Assembly: GCA_020532355.1 (NCBI GenBank)
Contig: JAJBBD010000239.1
Coordinates: 1 to 41,252 of the forward strand
DNA length: 41,252 nucleotides
Direction: 5' to 3'
From: Candidatus Cloacimonadota bacterium
Lineage (GTDB): Bacteria > Cloacimonadota > Cloacimonadia > Cloacimonadales > Cloacimonadaceae
Shown here: piece by piece, positions 8,086 through 17,880 of the stretch
How the letters are laid out: each line of letters opens with the position of its first letter
Numbering within the stretch: the stretch's first letter is position 1
Translations under genes and position numbers: made by a program
Notes under the pieces: generated by a model
The model's database searches: none
Seen by the model: the letters and a program-made list of their open reading frames with translations, nothing else
What the model was told of the DNA's origin: nothing

Positions 8086-8766
8086 ATGGAAATCATCAAA
8101 ACCAACTCTCTGATTAAAGATTACGATCTTGGCAAGGTTAAGGTACGTGCTTTGAATGGTATAGATATCAATATCAAAGCGGGTGAATTTGTGGCGATAA
8201 TGGGTCCCTCAGGTTCTGGTAAAAGCACTTTGATGCATATAATCGGATGCTTAGACCGTCCCAGCGGGGGGGAATATTATCTGGATTCGGATTTGGTAAG
8301 CCAGTTGCCAAAATCTGCTCTGGCGGGAATTCGTAACCGCAAGATAGGATTTGTGTTTCAATCTTTCAATTTGTTACCACATCTAAGCATCGTAAAAAAC
8401 GTTGAACTACCGTTGATGTATAGCGGGATGTCGGGACGCTTACGCCGGGAGAAAGCTAAGAGCATACTTGCCGGAGTTGGTCTCTCAGACCGCTTTAAGC
8501 ACAAACCGAATGAGCTTTCAGGGGGGCAGAGGCAGCGAGTAGCCATAGCTCGTGCCATTGTGAACGATCCCTCAATACTTTTAGCAGATGAGCCCACGGG
8601 CAATTTGGATTCTCAATCTGGAGGGGATATTTTAGAGATTTTCAGCAAATTGCACGAAGCAGGGAATACGGTGATTATTGTAACTCACGATCCTGCAGTG
8701 GCAAGCAGGACAGATCGAATTATCAAGATAAAAGATGGAAAGGTGGATTATGGCGATCTCGCTTAG
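8086..8766 (+). CDS. ABC transporter ATP-binding protein, MacB/LolD type
   Basis: 226 aa, one nucleotide-binding domain. Walker [10 protein letters not shown] (about 40-48), Q-loop [12 protein letters not shown], signature LSGGQRQR, Walker [13 protein letters not shown] and switch histidine VTHD are all intact. The DEPTGNLDS string and the overall length are typical of the MacB/LolD/FtsE group, which power permeases with a large periplasmic domain. The next gene is such a permease and overlaps it by 17 bases, so the two form one transporter. The ribosome site (GGTGG about 15 bases upstream) is weak. Substrate unknown: a macrolide, peptide or lipoprotein role cannot be told apart from sequence. 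Confidence 0.92.
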   Translation: MEIIKTNSLIKDYDLGKVKVRALNGIDINIKAGEFVAIMGPSGSGKSTLMHIIGCLDRPSGGEYYLDSDLVSQLPKSALAGIRNRKIGFVFQSFNLLPHLSIVKNVELPLMYSGMSGRLRREKAKSILAGVGLSDRFKHKPNELSGGQRQRVAIARAIVNDPSILLADEPTGNLDSQSGGDILEIFSKLHEAGNTVIIVTHDPAVASRTDRIIKIKDGKVDYGDLA

Positions 8767-9982
8767 CGAATCTTTCCACATAGGGATATCCGATATCATG
8801 ATGCGTAAAGTGCGCAGCCTTGTAACTATTTTGGGAATTGTTCTGGGCGTAATGTGCATCATGGTGGTTTTGGCGATCATCAGTGGAATGAACGAAACTA
8901 CGCTAAGCTGGATGGAAGAACGCGGGGGAGTTGGAAAAATCGAGATATTTCGCAATTGGGATTATGATTTTAGCAAGGGTGGATATGCATCTTTGAGTAT
9001 AACGGAGTTTAACCGACTGCGGGATTTGGTGCCCGAAGCAAAAGCGATTAATTCTACCGTACAGATGTGGGATTCTCGATTAAAACATGGAGGACTAACT
9101 TATACCGGTGTATGTATGGGCATTTTACCGGATTTCACGATAGCAGAAAACTGGAATGTGGATAGCGGCAGATTCATCAATCAAATAGATGTACGCGAAA
9201 ACAGTAACGTAGTAGTATTGGGTTCTTCTGTGGCACGGGATCTCTTTAAGGGGGCAGATCCAATTGGGGAAAGTATAAGCATAGCTAATAACACGATGCA
9301 AGTGATTGGAGTAATGCAGGAAAAAAAGTGGGAAGGTGAAGGGGGAGGCATGTGGTCGGGCAATGCTTTGGAATATCTAAATCAGCAGAGCTTTATTCCT
9401 ATTTCTACTTCAATAAGTAAATTCGGTTCGGAAAACATGATATCCAGCATCCAAGTACTGGCTCATACTCCAGAACAAGCTTTGCAATTACAGAAAAAAC
9501 TCAAGTTGATTCTGCTTAATATAAAGCGTGGTAAGGAAGTTTTTAGGGTGCGCTCTGCTCAGGAAGAATTATTGCAGATGCAACAGAACTCTCGGATATT
9601 TAGCATGGTGTTTACGATGATTGCTTCAATTTCACTATTGGTAGGGGGCATTGTGATAATGAACATTATGCTGGCATCCATAAAAGAACGAACCCGAGAG
9701 ATTGGCGTACGCATAGCCGTAGGAGCGCGCAGATTGGACATCTTTCTCCAGTTTTTGGTGCAAACCGTATTAATTACGGCGTTTGGCGGAGTATTGGGAG
9801 TTGTATTGGGTTTCACAATTTTAGACTTGGTGAGCGGATTTCTTGAGATGCCAATGAAAGCAGATCCGGGCATGATAATAACTGCGCTAATTGTATCTGT
9901 GGGAGTGGGTTTGGTATTTGGAATTGTCCCAGCTATTAAAGCCGGGAATCTGGATCCGGTAATAGCATTGAGGGAGGAATAA
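8750..9982 (+). CDS. ABC transporter permease, MacB/FtsX family
   Basis: 410 aa from the ATG at 8750, chosen because GGAAAGG sits 6 bases upstream; an in-frame ATG at 8735 lacks a site. One transmembrane helix near the N-terminus (LVTILGIVLGVMCIMVVLAI) is followed by a MacB-type periplasmic domain of about 220 residues, then three C-terminal helices (MVFTMIASISLLVGGIVIMN; the VQTVLITAFGGVLGVVLGF region; the IITALIVSVGVGLVFGIVP region). The cytoplasmic loop KERTREIGVRIAVGARRLDI and the ending AIKAGNLDPVIALREE are hallmarks of MacB/LolC-type permeases. It pairs with the ATPase upstream. No HlyD-like periplasmic adaptor or TolC-like gene is in the window, so whether it exports to the outside or acts within the envelope is open. 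Confidence 0.9.
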   Translation: MAISLSESFHIGISDIMMRKVRSLVTILGIVLGVMCIMVVLAIISGMNETTLSWMEERGGVGKIEIFRNWDYDFSKGGYASLSITEFNRLRDLVPEAKAINSTVQMWDSRLKHGGLTYTGVCMGILPDFTIAENWNVDSGRFINQIDVRENSNVVVLGSSVARDLFKGADPIGESISIANNTMQVIGVMQEKKWEGEGGGMWSGNALEYLNQQSFIPISTSISKFGSENMISSIQVLAHTPEQALQLQKKLKLILLNIKRGKEVFRVRSAQEELLQMQQNSRIFSMVFTMIASISLLVGGIVIMNIMLASIKERTREIGVRIAVGARRLDIFLQFLVQTVLITAFGGVLGVVLGFTILDLVSGFLEMPMKADPGMIITALIVSVGVGLVFGIVPAIKAGNLDPVIALREE

Positions 9983-9983
9983 G

Positions 9984-11057
9984 ATGGGAAAAAAGAAAGC
10001 CAATATGAGCAATACCTTTCATAAGCTGTTCAATCCGATTATTCAAGCCATAAGTATCAAGTTTTATAAAATCTGGTTAAACCTTTTAAGCCCCAAACGA
10101 AGAAATAAGCTGTTTATGAAAGCAAAAGATTTTGTGTCGCTTCTAGTAAATAGAATCATCAAAGAGCGCATTCCGCGGGAAGCGGGCAGTTTAGCGTATG
10201 TTACAATCCTAGGCTTTATCCCATTTATAACTTTTATCGTGATGATTGTACCAGATTTACCTTTCTTAAATCTGAAAGATAGAATTGCTGATGTGGTGGC
10301 AAAGAACTTTATTCCTGGCTCTGCGGATGCTGTAATGGACATGATAAACGAAATGATAACTCGGAGGATGGGTCTCAACATTATGGTGTTTGCTATTCTG
10401 TTGGTATCCTCGTATCTGCTGTTTAACAATATCCGCGTAACTTTCGATCGCATTCTAAGTACACACGCACCGGAAAATCCAGATATTCTAACTCAGTTTG
10501 TAAAGTTCTTTGGCACTCTGGTATTTGGATTCATCATCTTGGTGCTTCTCTTTTCCAGTTCTTCATTGCCCATTATATCGCGTTTAGTAAAGTTAAAAAT
10601 CTTCACTTGGCTTACCTATATTCTTCCTTTTATAACACAGTTCTTTGCCCTCTTTTTTATGTATATGCTATTACCAACGGTACGCATCAAGCGGCGGAGC
10701 TTGTTTTTAGGAACATTTTGGACAACTGTGATTTGGATTTTGGTGAAGAGTGGATTTGACGTATATATCTACAATCTTACAAGTTATCAGGCTGTATATG
10801 GAGTTTTGGCAGCTTTGCCCATCTTCCTGTTCTGGATATACATCAACTGGCTTATTATTCTGGGAGGCATTGTGATGGTAAGCGTTATCGATAAAGATGT
10901 TCGCGAAGAAGTAATCCAGAAAACTCCTGAACAGGTGGTAAAGATTACCTTGGAGATGTTTAGCGATAGCAAACTGAACAATCGGTTGGAAAGCTTTGTG
11001 AATAAAAAAGATATTAAGGATTTTGTCGGCAATATCGACGAGGAAGGTAATAAATGA
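9984..11057 (+). CDS. YihY/BrkB family inner-membrane protein
   Basis: 357 aa. The motif REAGSLAYVTILGFIPFITF after the first 65 residues is the family signature, and about six hydrophobic helices follow, ending with YINWLIILGGIVMVSVI. The family was once called RNase BN, but its members are membrane proteins of unknown role (virulence factor BrkB in Bordetella). The N-terminus (about 50 residues) and C-terminus (about 60 residues) are charged and probably cytoplasmic. GGAGGAATAAG precedes the ATG. The gene begins just after the permease stop and overlaps purH by 4 bases (ATGA), so it sits in the same transcript. Confidence 0.85.
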   Translation: MGKKKANMSNTFHKLFNPIIQAISIKFYKIWLNLLSPKRRNKLFMKAKDFVSLLVNRIIKERIPREAGSLAYVTILGFIPFITFIVMIVPDLPFLNLKDRIADVVAKNFIPGSADAVMDMINEMITRRMGLNIMVFAILLVSSYLLFNNIRVTFDRILSTHAPENPDILTQFVKFFGTLVFGFIILVLLFSSSSLPIISRLVKLKIFTWLTYILPFITQFFALFFMYMLLPTVRIKRRSLFLGTFWTTVIWILVKSGFDVYIYNLTSYQAVYGVLAALPIFLFWIYINWLIILGGIVMVSVIDKDVREEVIQKTPEQVVKITLEMFSDSKLNNRLESFVNKKDIKDFVGNIDEEGNK

Positions 11058-12601
11058 ATAAGTACGCTCTAATTAGCGTTTCCGATAAAACTGGCATAGA
11101 AACTTTAGCAATGGAGCTGGAAAAACTCGGCTATAAGATTATTTCTACGGCAAGAACAGCTAAACATCTGAGACAGTTTTGCACATCTTTGATGGAAGTT
11201 AGCGATTATACCGGTTTTCCAGAAATCTTGGACGGTAGGGTTAAAACCTTGCATCCCAAGATTCACGGAGCTATTTTAGCAGATAGAAGCAAAGAAAGCC
11301 ACTTGCGTAACCTAAAAGAACATTCAATTGGACAAATAGATGTTGTGGTTGTGAATCTATATCCCTTTGCCGATGTGCGTATGAAAGAGAATAGCACTCA
11401 TGATGAAATTATCGAGAATATCGATATTGGTGGACCCAGCTTGATTCGGGCAGCGGCAAAAAACTATCGTAACGTTACCGTATTGTGCGATCCTCGAGAT
11501 TACATCCCCACATTGGAACACCTTAAGCAAGATCAACAAATCCCGGAGTGCTGGAGTAGCTATTTGGCACAAAAAGCTTTCTTCCTAGTAAGTAATTACG
11601 ATGCCATTATAGCCGATTACTTGGAAGATTTTCGAAGCGAATGTGAGCCGGATATACAAATGCCCCCCTTTATGGATGTAAGCGCCAATATGAATAGACC
11701 GCTTCGTTACGGAGAAAACCCCCATCAGAAGGGTGCTTTTTATACTAACCATCCGAATGGATGGCGGGTGCTGCATGGCAAAGAACTCTCGTTTAACAAT
11801 ATTTTGGATATAGATGCTTCATTAAGGGCTATACGTTTGTTCGCAGAGCCTAGCGTCATTATAGTTAAGCACTGTAATCCTTGTGGAATCGGTAGCGGAG
11901 ACTGTCTATCCGAAGCGTATCGCAAAGCATTTGCTACAGATACCGTTGCACCTTATGGTGGAATAGTGGTGGTAAATCGCAAGCTGGATCTTGAAACCGC
12001 AGTAATGATCAATCGCATCTTTACCGAAATTATTATTGCTCCTGGGTATGAGGATGGAGTTTTGGACGTTCTAATGAAAAAGAAAAGCCGCAGACTCATC
12101 CACTTTGATCCCACTTTCCTAATTAAACCCAGCAATCACTATGAAGTAAAAACCATGCTTTGGGGATACTTGGCACAGGATTGGGATCTGGTGAATGAAG
12201 ATATTGAAGAATGGAGAGTGGTAACCCGTAAACAGCCATCTAAAGATGAGTTTGATGCTATGCTCTATGGATGGAAAGCGGTTTCGCTGGTGAAGTCGAA
12301 TGCCATAGCGCTGGCATACCCTCAACAAATTGTGGGTTTTGGCATTGGGCAAACAAGCCGCATCGACAGTACCTCAATTGCAATTTGGAAGGCAAAGAAG
12401 TTTAAGCACGATCTCAGTAGGGCTATTTGTGCATCAGATGGTTTTTTCCCTTATCGTGACAGCATCGATGAATTGTATCAAGCCGGTGTGAAGGCAGTTG
12501 TTCAACCAGGTGGTTCAAAAGGTGATGAAGAATGCATTCAAGCCTGTGATGAATTGGATATGACAATGATATTCACCGGATACCGCCACTTTAGGCATTA
12601 A
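11054..12601 (+). CDS. purH: Bifunctional AICAR formyltransferase / IMP cyclohydrolase
   Basis: 515 aa, normal length. It carries the last two steps of IMP synthesis. The N-terminal MGS-like cyclohydrolase domain has DYTGFPEILDGRVKTLHPKIHG and VVVNLYPF. The formyltransferase domain has LRYGENPHQ, SFNNILD, the catalytic-region KHCNPCG motif, KSNAIALA, GIGQTSRIDS, QPGGSKGDEE and the closing TGYRHFRH. One oddity: the usual STGGTAK loop of the cyclohydrolase reads STARTAK (residues 31-37), losing both glycines. It overlaps the YihY-like gene by 4 bases and is followed 48 bases later by a tRNA gene. No other pur gene is in the window. Confidence 0.97.
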   Translation: MNKYALISVSDKTGIETLAMELEKLGYKIISTARTAKHLRQFCTSLMEVSDYTGFPEILDGRVKTLHPKIHGAILADRSKESHLRNLKEHSIGQIDVVVVNLYPFADVRMKENSTHDEIIENIDIGGPSLIRAAAKNYRNVTVLCDPRDYIPTLEHLKQDQQIPECWSSYLAQKAFFLVSNYDAIIADYLEDFRSECEPDIQMPPFMDVSANMNRPLRYGENPHQKGAFYTNHPNGWRVLHGKELSFNNILDIDASLRAIRLFAEPSVIIVKHCNPCGIGSGDCLSEAYRKAFATDTVAPYGGIVVVNRKLDLETAVMINRIFTEIIIAPGYEDGVLDVLMKKKSRRLIHFDPTFLIKPSNHYEVKTMLWGYLAQDWDLVNEDIEEWRVVTRKQPSKDEFDAMLYGWKAVSLVKSNAIALAYPQQIVGFGIGQTSRIDSTSIAIWKAKKFKHDLSRAICASDGFFPYRDSIDELYQAGVKAVVQPGGSKGDEECIQACDELDMTMIFTGYRHFRH

Positions 12602-12649
12602 AATGTTTGACAGAATGCCGCCACCGAAAAGATTGGCAATTGCGCTTGC

Positions 12650-12740
12650 GGAGATGTGTCCGAGTTGGCTGAAGGAGCACGATTGGAAATCGTGTAAACG
12701 TGTGAGCGTTTCTAGGGTTCGAATCCCTACATCTCCGCCA
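12650..12740 (+). tRNA. tRNA-Ser (anticodon GGA), CCA encoded
   Basis: Acceptor arm GGAGATG (12650-12656) pairs with CATCTCC (12730-12736); discriminator G and CCA follow. The anticodon stem CACGA/TCGTG encloses TTGGAAA, with anticodon GGA at 12685-12687. The long variable arm and the GGGTTCGAATCCC T arm fit a class II serine tRNA. It lies between purH and sppA on the same strand. Confidence 0.97.
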
Positions 12741-12844
12741 CAATCTATACACGGGCTAAATTCTGTTTACACACACAATTTTTCGCAGTCTTACTTTGGG
12801 CTGCACCCAATTATACAAGTACATTTTTTTAGAAGGAGGCTCAA

Positions 12845-14569
12845 ATGAGCACCAAAAAAGTCATTTTAATCGTGTTTATCGTCCTTGTTATCCTGATAGC
12901 GTTATCATTTTGGACCGGCAAGCAGATGAGCAAATTGTCTCTTAATGCTCCCGGCTCAACTCCAATTAGTTCGGGTAGCTGGCTTCATCTGGATCCGGGA
13001 GCATACATCCCGGAGTATAGTGAATTACTGCCTTTTAATCTGTTTGGCACAAAAGAATTGAGCAGCATGCAAAACTTAGTAGCAAAAATCCGCAGTGCCA
13101 AAGACGACAAGCGCATAGATGGCATATTTATTGAACCGATGGGTATGCAGATCTCTATGGCAAGTATGAATGAGCTGGGTTTAGCTATTCAGGATTTTAA
13201 AAGTAGCGGAAAGCCAGTGCTTGCTTTTGGCGATATGATGAGTCAGGCAGATTATCTTTTGGCCAGTTATGCCGATGAGATCTATATGGATCCATCTGCA
13301 TCAGCAGGCTTGTTACTAACCGGAGCAGCAGCTAATATAACTTTTTTTAAAGAGTTATTCGATAAAATTGGCATAAAAATGCATGTGGTTCAATCCGGTG
13401 AATACAAAGGAGCCGGTGAACCCTATACTCAAACCTCTTTATCGGAGGGAACGCGTGCTAATATTGCCGAAGCCATTTCCGATAGATTTGATCTTATTAT
13501 CGATGCCATCGCCCAAAGGCGTGAGCTAACTCGCGATGATGTATTGGCAGTATATCAGGGTAGGACAGATCTGTTTATCTCGGCGCAGCAGGCTTTGGAG
13601 CTTAAGCTTATTGAAGCGGCAGGCTCTCGTAAAGAACTCTGCCAGAAACACAACATCGATGAGGATAAGCTAGTAAGGGTATCTGCGTATTCGGCAAAAG
13701 AAAACACTCATAGCGGCGATATTGTTGCCGTAGTATATCTGGAAGGGCAAATCATGGGCGGAAACGCTTCGATGGGGCAGGCGCTTATTTCGCATAATAA
13801 AGTGCAGAAAGTAGTGGAAGATATTCAGAATGATTCTTCGGTAAAAGCTGCTGTTATTCGTGTAAACAGCCCCGGCGGAAGCGCTCTGGAAAGTGAATAC
13901 ATCTACCGTGAATTATCGCAGTTAAATGCAAAAATCCCTGTAGTAATATCGATGGGCGGTACAGCTGCATCTGGCGGGTACTATATTTCTTGTGCTGGAA
14001 GGTATGTAGTAGCAGATTCCAGTACTATAACCGGATCCATCGGAGTTGTTATGATGATACCGGAAGCCACCGGACTAAGCCGCAAAATTGGTGTACGCTC
14101 GCAAACGATTAGATATGGTAAGTATGCAGGAGTATTAAACCCCTTAGAACCTTACTCCGCCGAGCTTATAGCTTCTCTAAGACGCAATTCGGAGGATACT
14201 TACAACGAATTCAAGTCCAGAGTGATGACGGCACGGAACATTAGTCCCGATAAAATCAACAGTTTGGCAGAAGGCAGAATCTTTAGTGCCGAAGATGCGC
14301 TTGCTCTCAATTTGATAGATGAAGTGGGTACGTTGGACAATGCCATCGCAAAAGCCGCTGAGTTGGCAAGTATTACCAGCTACTCAGCCAAAAATTTCCC
14401 GCGCAAGAAGAGTGTGTTGGAGTTTCTTAGAGAACTGGATATCACCAATCTTCAGGCACTTTCTTTATTAAAAGGAAAGCAGTTCAACCTTCAGAAGCTT
14501 ACAGAAACCATGCTAACCGATATTGAACCATACAAATGGCTATATCTGATGCCGGTAGGAATCGATTAA
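12845..14569 (+). CDS. sppA: Signal peptide peptidase SppA, long (67K) type
   Basis: 574 aa, two tandem S49 peptidase domains like E. coli SppA. One N-terminal transmembrane helix (residues 5-22) anchors it in the inner membrane. The general base is K188 in SGEYKGAGEPY; the nucleophile is S376 in GGTAASGGYY, in the second domain, as expected for this type. RVNSPGGSALES and TGSIGVV are further family motifs. SppA degrades leftover signal peptides in the membrane. A strong AAGGAGG lies 6 bases before the ATG. It is followed after one base by the RNase E/G gene, so the two are probably co-transcribed. Confidence 0.95.
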   Translation: MSTKKVILIVFIVLVILIALSFWTGKQMSKLSLNAPGSTPISSGSWLHLDPGAYIPEYSELLPFNLFGTKELSSMQNLVAKIRSAKDDKRIDGIFIEPMGMQISMASMNELGLAIQDFKSSGKPVLAFGDMMSQADYLLASYADEIYMDPSASAGLLLTGAAANITFFKELFDKIGIKMHVVQSGEYKGAGEPYTQTSLSEGTRANIAEAISDRFDLIIDAIAQRRELTRDDVLAVYQGRTDLFISAQQALELKLIEAAGSRKELCQKHNIDEDKLVRVSAYSAKENTHSGDIVAVVYLEGQIMGGNASMGQALISHNKVQKVVEDIQNDSSVKAAVIRVNSPGGSALESEYIYRELSQLNAKIPVVISMGGTAASGGYYISCAGRYVVADSSTITGSIGVVMMIPEATGLSRKIGVRSQTIRYGKYAGVLNPLEPYSAELIASLRRNSEDTYNEFKSRVMTARNISPDKINSLAEGRIFSAEDALALNLIDEVGTLDNAIAKAAELASITSYSAKNFPRKKSVLEFLRELDITNLQALSLLKGKQFNLQKLTETMLTDIEPYKWLYLMPVGID

Positions 14570-14570
14570 T

Positions 14571-16088
14571 ATGCGCAAAGACAGTGTTAATACAGAGATA
14601 ATTGTAAACGTTCACCCCCTCGAAAAGAGGGTGGCGGTTTTGGAAGATAATCGCTTAGTAGAGCTGTTTGTAGAGCGCAAAGATCACCAAAACCCCGTGG
14701 GCAATATATACAAAGGCATCGTGAAAGATGTGCTTCCAGGAATGGGTGCGGCGTTCATTGAAATTGGCTTGGAGCGTACCGCCTTTCTGCATTACAGCGA
14801 TATTGTGTTGGATTTCTTGGAGATTTATGAGGATGACAAACCGCACAAACGCCTTAATCCCGATGATAGTTCGCAGATTGGTAAGCTGTTAAAATCCGGT
14901 CAGGAAATAGTGGTGCAAGTTCACAAAGGTCCCATAGGCTCAAAAGGGGCGCGCTTAACCGGGCAGATTTCAATTCCGGGGAAGTATTTGGTGTTGTTTC
15001 CCAACAAGAATAAAATAGCCATTTCACGTAAAATATATTCGCAAGGAGAACGCAGTCGCATTCGCAATATTCTTTCTGAGATCAAAGACTCATCCTATGG
15101 CTTGATTGTCCGTACCGAAGCAGATGGCGCAGATGAAGAGGATATTCGCAATGAATATAAGGCATTAGCCAAAACTTGGCGGCTAATTGATAAGCAACTC
15201 AAATTTGCCAAAGCACCGGTATGTGTATTCGAAGAAAACGCTCTGGTGAACTACCTTATTCGCGATTTGTTTGGTGAGCATGTTGATCGGTTGGTTATAG
15301 ATGATAAGAGCTTCTATAAAAGCATAATAAGTCAGTTGGAAGATATCTCGGCAGATCTCATCCCATCTGTAGAATTATTCAAAGAAGATAGCCCCATTTT
15401 CGATTCTTGGGCAATAGAAAAGAAGATAGAAACCATCTTTCATAGCCGCATCTATCTGCCCTCAGGGGGCAACATTAAGATAGAGCAAACCGAAGCATTG
15501 GTGGCAATTGATATTAATACCGGCAGTTTTACCGGTAAAAGCAATTACGATGAAACCGTGCGTAAAACAAATCTGGAAGCAGCGGCGGAAGCAGCCAGGC
15601 AAATACGCTTGCGTGATCTTTCGGGTGTTATAGTAATCGATTTCATCGATATGACCGATGAGAAGGCTAAAGCGGATGTCCTGGAAATTTTACGTAAAGG
15701 CCTCAAACGGGATCGAGCAAAGAACAAAGTATATCCATTTACTGAGCTTGGCATGGTTGAGATTACCCGTAAGCGCATGAGAGCTACAATTATGGCAAAT
15801 TTTTCAGAGCCCTGTCCTTTCTGTAATGGAAGTGGGCGGATTATTAGTAAAGATGCCGTAACTATGCGGATTTACCGATGGTTAGTTCGCAGTGAGTACT
15901 TCATCCGTAATAAAAGATTGCGCATAGCGGTAAATCCCGAGCTTCTCAGTCATATTAAAGTGCACAACGAGGATTTTATCAGTTATCGAGATCAGATAGA
16001 TTTTGCCGAAGATGGCACCATCCGAGTTGATCAATTTAAGGTTTACAGCTTGCCTGGCATGGAGGATGTAACCTCAAAGTACTCATGA
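14571..16088 (+). CDS. rng: Ribonuclease E/G family endoribonuclease
   Basis: 505 aa, RNase G-like in length, without the long C-terminal scaffold of E. coli RNase E. The S1 domain covers about 40-130 (VGNIYKGIVKDVLPGMGAAFIEIG). Catalytic Mg ligands are D314 (VAIDINTGSFTGK) and D357 (IVIDFIDM). The zinc-link cysteines are C415 and C418 (CPFC), here followed by NGSGRI. It would process 5'-monophosphate RNAs such as rRNA precursors and mRNA. The start is one base after the sppA stop; there is a terminator just after its own stop. Confidence 0.94.
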   Translation: MRKDSVNTEIIVNVHPLEKRVAVLEDNRLVELFVERKDHQNPVGNIYKGIVKDVLPGMGAAFIEIGLERTAFLHYSDIVLDFLEIYEDDKPHKRLNPDDSSQIGKLLKSGQEIVVQVHKGPIGSKGARLTGQISIPGKYLVLFPNKNKIAISRKIYSQGERSRIRNILSEIKDSSYGLIVRTEADGADEEDIRNEYKALAKTWRLIDKQLKFAKAPVCVFEENALVNYLIRDLFGEHVDRLVIDDKSFYKSIISQLEDISADLIPSVELFKEDSPIFDSWAIEKKIETIFHSRIYLPSGGNIKIEQTEALVAIDINTGSFTGKSNYDETVRKTNLEAAAEAARQIRLRDLSGVIVIDFIDMTDEKAKADVLEILRKGLKRDRAKNKVYPFTELGMVEITRKRMRATIMANFSEPCPFCNGSGRIISKDAVTMRIYRWLVRSEYFIRNKRLRIAVNPELLSHIKVHNEDFISYRDQIDFAEDGTIRVDQFKVYSLPGMEDVTSKYS

Positions 16089-16097
16089 CATTATAAG

Positions 16098-16119
16098 CCC
16101 GAAGCAATTCGGGTTTTTT
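16098..16119 (+). terminator. Rho-independent terminator after the RNase E/G gene
   Basis: CCCGAA and TTCGGG pair around GCAA and are followed by six Ts. It lies only 14 bases before the next start codon at 16133, so the downstream gene is either read through or starts from a promoter overlapping this hairpin; I see no clear one. Confidence 0.85.
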
Positions 16120-16132
16120 GGGGAGCTATACA

Positions 16133-16861
16133 ATGAATTCTTCATTATATGATGAAATCTGCAGAAGTGCGGAACACAATCTGGCTGCAAAAGCAAATCC
16201 TGCAAATGTGATTCGCTATTCCCGCTATTTCAAGGATGGATACAATGCCTGGGGAGTGGATTCTCTTTATCTTAACGAACTATGCAACAGTGTCTTAGGC
16301 AAGTATCAGAATCTGAACCCCGAAGATGTCATCGAGTTGGGCAAAAGGCTTTTTGCTCACGGAAAATACGAAATGGCTAGTCTTGCCATAATGCTTTTAC
16401 AAAAAAAGCTTAAGCAGAGCAATAAAACCATATTTCATGGGCTTAAGGAGTGGTTCGATAACGGTGTAGGAAACTGGGCTCATAGTGATTTTCTTTGCTC
16501 TAAGATATTGCCGTATTTCCTGCTAAAAGACATCGTTGAAATAGAAGACTTCAGCACTTGGTTGAAATCTACCTCCAAATGGACCAGAAGAGCAGTGCCG
16601 GTAAGCCTGATCGCTGTTAAGAAAATCCTTCCGGTAAATAAGCTGTTGAGCTTCACAGAAGAGTTGATGACCGATCCCGAACGAGTAGTGCATCAAGGTA
16701 TGGGATGGTTTTTGAGGGAACTCTGGAAGTTGCATCCTACCGAAGTAGAGGATTTTTTGTATAAGCATCGCAACGATGCTGCCCGCTTGATAATTCAATA
16801 TGCTACAGAAAAAATCAGCAAAGAGGAGCGATTACGTTTCCGGAAGGATAAGCCAAAATAA
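16133..16861 (+). CDS. AlkD-like DNA alkylation repair protein (HEAT-like repeats)
   Basis: 242 aa, the usual length of the DNA alkylation repair (PF08713/AlkD) family. It is all-helical in character, with the typical central pattern NWAHSDFLCSKILP, then STWLKSTSKWTRRAVPVSLI and VHQGMGWFLRELWKLHP. AlkD excises positively charged alkylated bases without base flipping. I chose ATG 16133, with GGGGAG 7-8 bases upstream; an upstream TTG would fall in the terminator. The gene stands alone between a terminator and a 230-base gap. That gap (16862-17091) shows nothing I can identify. Confidence 0.8.
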   Translation: MNSSLYDEICRSAEHNLAAKANPANVIRYSRYFKDGYNAWGVDSLYLNELCNSVLGKYQNLNPEDVIELGKRLFAHGKYEMASLAIMLLQKKLKQSNKTIFHGLKEWFDNGVGNWAHSDFLCSKILPYFLLKDIVEIEDFSTWLKSTSKWTRRAVPVSLIAVKKILPVNKLLSFTEELMTDPERVVHQGMGWFLRELWKLHPTEVEDFLYKHRNDAARLIIQYATEKISKEERLRFRKDKPK

Positions 16862-17091
16862 TAGCTTAAGGTACAGTATCATACCAACAGTCTGCTTAAT
16901 ATTTGCTTTTTGAGACAGTTGAATAATCTGGGCATGGGGCTTTATTCTTATTCCTTCTCTGTTTCATTAGCTTGCCATTACCTATGTTTCAAGCAGGGGT
17001 CATCGGGCACAGACATGAGTATCTCTCTGTAAACCATGGGTAAGTCTTGCTTAATATATCTACCGTAGAATATGGAAAAGTGACCAGAGTT

Positions 17092-17880
17092 TTAAGGAAT
17101 ACTGGGGTTAAAAACGTTTGCAACGTAGTGGTCAAATATGCCTAGCTCCGCAGCAAAAGATGCCCCACTAAAGCTTATGATATCCGAATAAGTGATTGTG
17201 TTTAAGTAGTCATCCAAAAAGATATCAGATAGCGGGAGGTAGCTCCAATGCCAGGGCTCAAAATTGTGACCTCCATTTCTGGATTGAGTATAGGTAAGAG
17301 CAAAACCATAATTCTCAGCGTTATCTTTTAGCCACCGATAAGTACGCTTGCCTTTTGCACTTTGCCAAAATGCCAAACTAACCGAACAAAAATCTACATC
17401 CGTACCCCAGTGATGACGAGACGTGGAAGGCATTGCAGAATAAGTAAGAATATTTTGAACAATTTCTCTTTGCTGAGCATTTGTCAGCCAGTCAAATCTA
17501 CCTTTGCTGTACTTATTAATCTTCCGCTCCCAAATCAGTTTTTGCGTGTTGAAAGTGCGAGTTGCTGAAAGAATTCTAAGCGTTATGCCATCTTTTGCCG
17601 CCGCTTCTACTAAAGAATCAAGCGCACATTTGGCTTGAGTGTGTAAATACATATTTGCATACATATTATAATTACTGATGCGCTCAAAATCTGGATGCTC
17701 AGCAGGATCAAACTTGCCTAAAAGTAAGTCTTTGGGAGTGGATATGCGTTGGCAAGATTGAGAAAAGGAGGGATTAATCATGTCTGCATCGTACTCTGCA
17801 AATCTACCTATACCAAGCAATAAGAACATCAACAGCAAACAGATGATCTTGGGATTATTTGGGTAAATGCGCTTAGGCAT
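17092..17880 (-). CDS. VanY-type D-alanyl-D-alanine carboxypeptidase-like protein (M15B)
   Basis: 262 aa. A hydrophobic N-terminal segment (11-24) acts as signal or anchor. The zinc site is visible: S154, H156, G159 and D163 in SRHHWGTDVD, and E208 with H211 in EPWHW. These match the SxHxxG...D and ExxH pattern of M15 LAS metallopeptidases. It should trim peptidoglycan peptides in the periplasm. Its ATG overlaps the end of rmuC by 8 bases, with GGAGGAAGACG as ribosome site. VanY in a vancomycin-resistance sense is not implied, since no vanHAX-type genes are present. Confidence 0.85.
   Translation of the reverse strand: MPKRIYPNNPKIICLLLMFLLLGIGRFAEYDADMINPSFSQSCQRISTPKDLLLGKFDPAEHPDFERISNYNMYANMYLHTQAKCALDSLVEAAAKDGITLRILSATRTFNTQKLIWERKINKYSKGRFDWLTNAQQREIVQNILTYSAMPSTSRHHWGTDVDFCSVSLAFWQSAKGKRTYRWLKDNAENYGFALTYTQSRNGGHNFEPWHWSYLPLSDIFLDDYLNTITYSDIISFSGASFAAELGIFDHYVANVFNPSIP

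Noticed and set aside
12603-12848. 81-residue plus-strand reading frame after purH
   Set aside because: It runs straight through tRNA-Ser(GGA) and has no ribosome site.
17092-17880. Vancomycin-resistance locus because of the VanY-type gene
   Set aside because: No vanHAX, vanRS or similar genes nearby; M15B peptidases are ordinary cell-wall enzymes.
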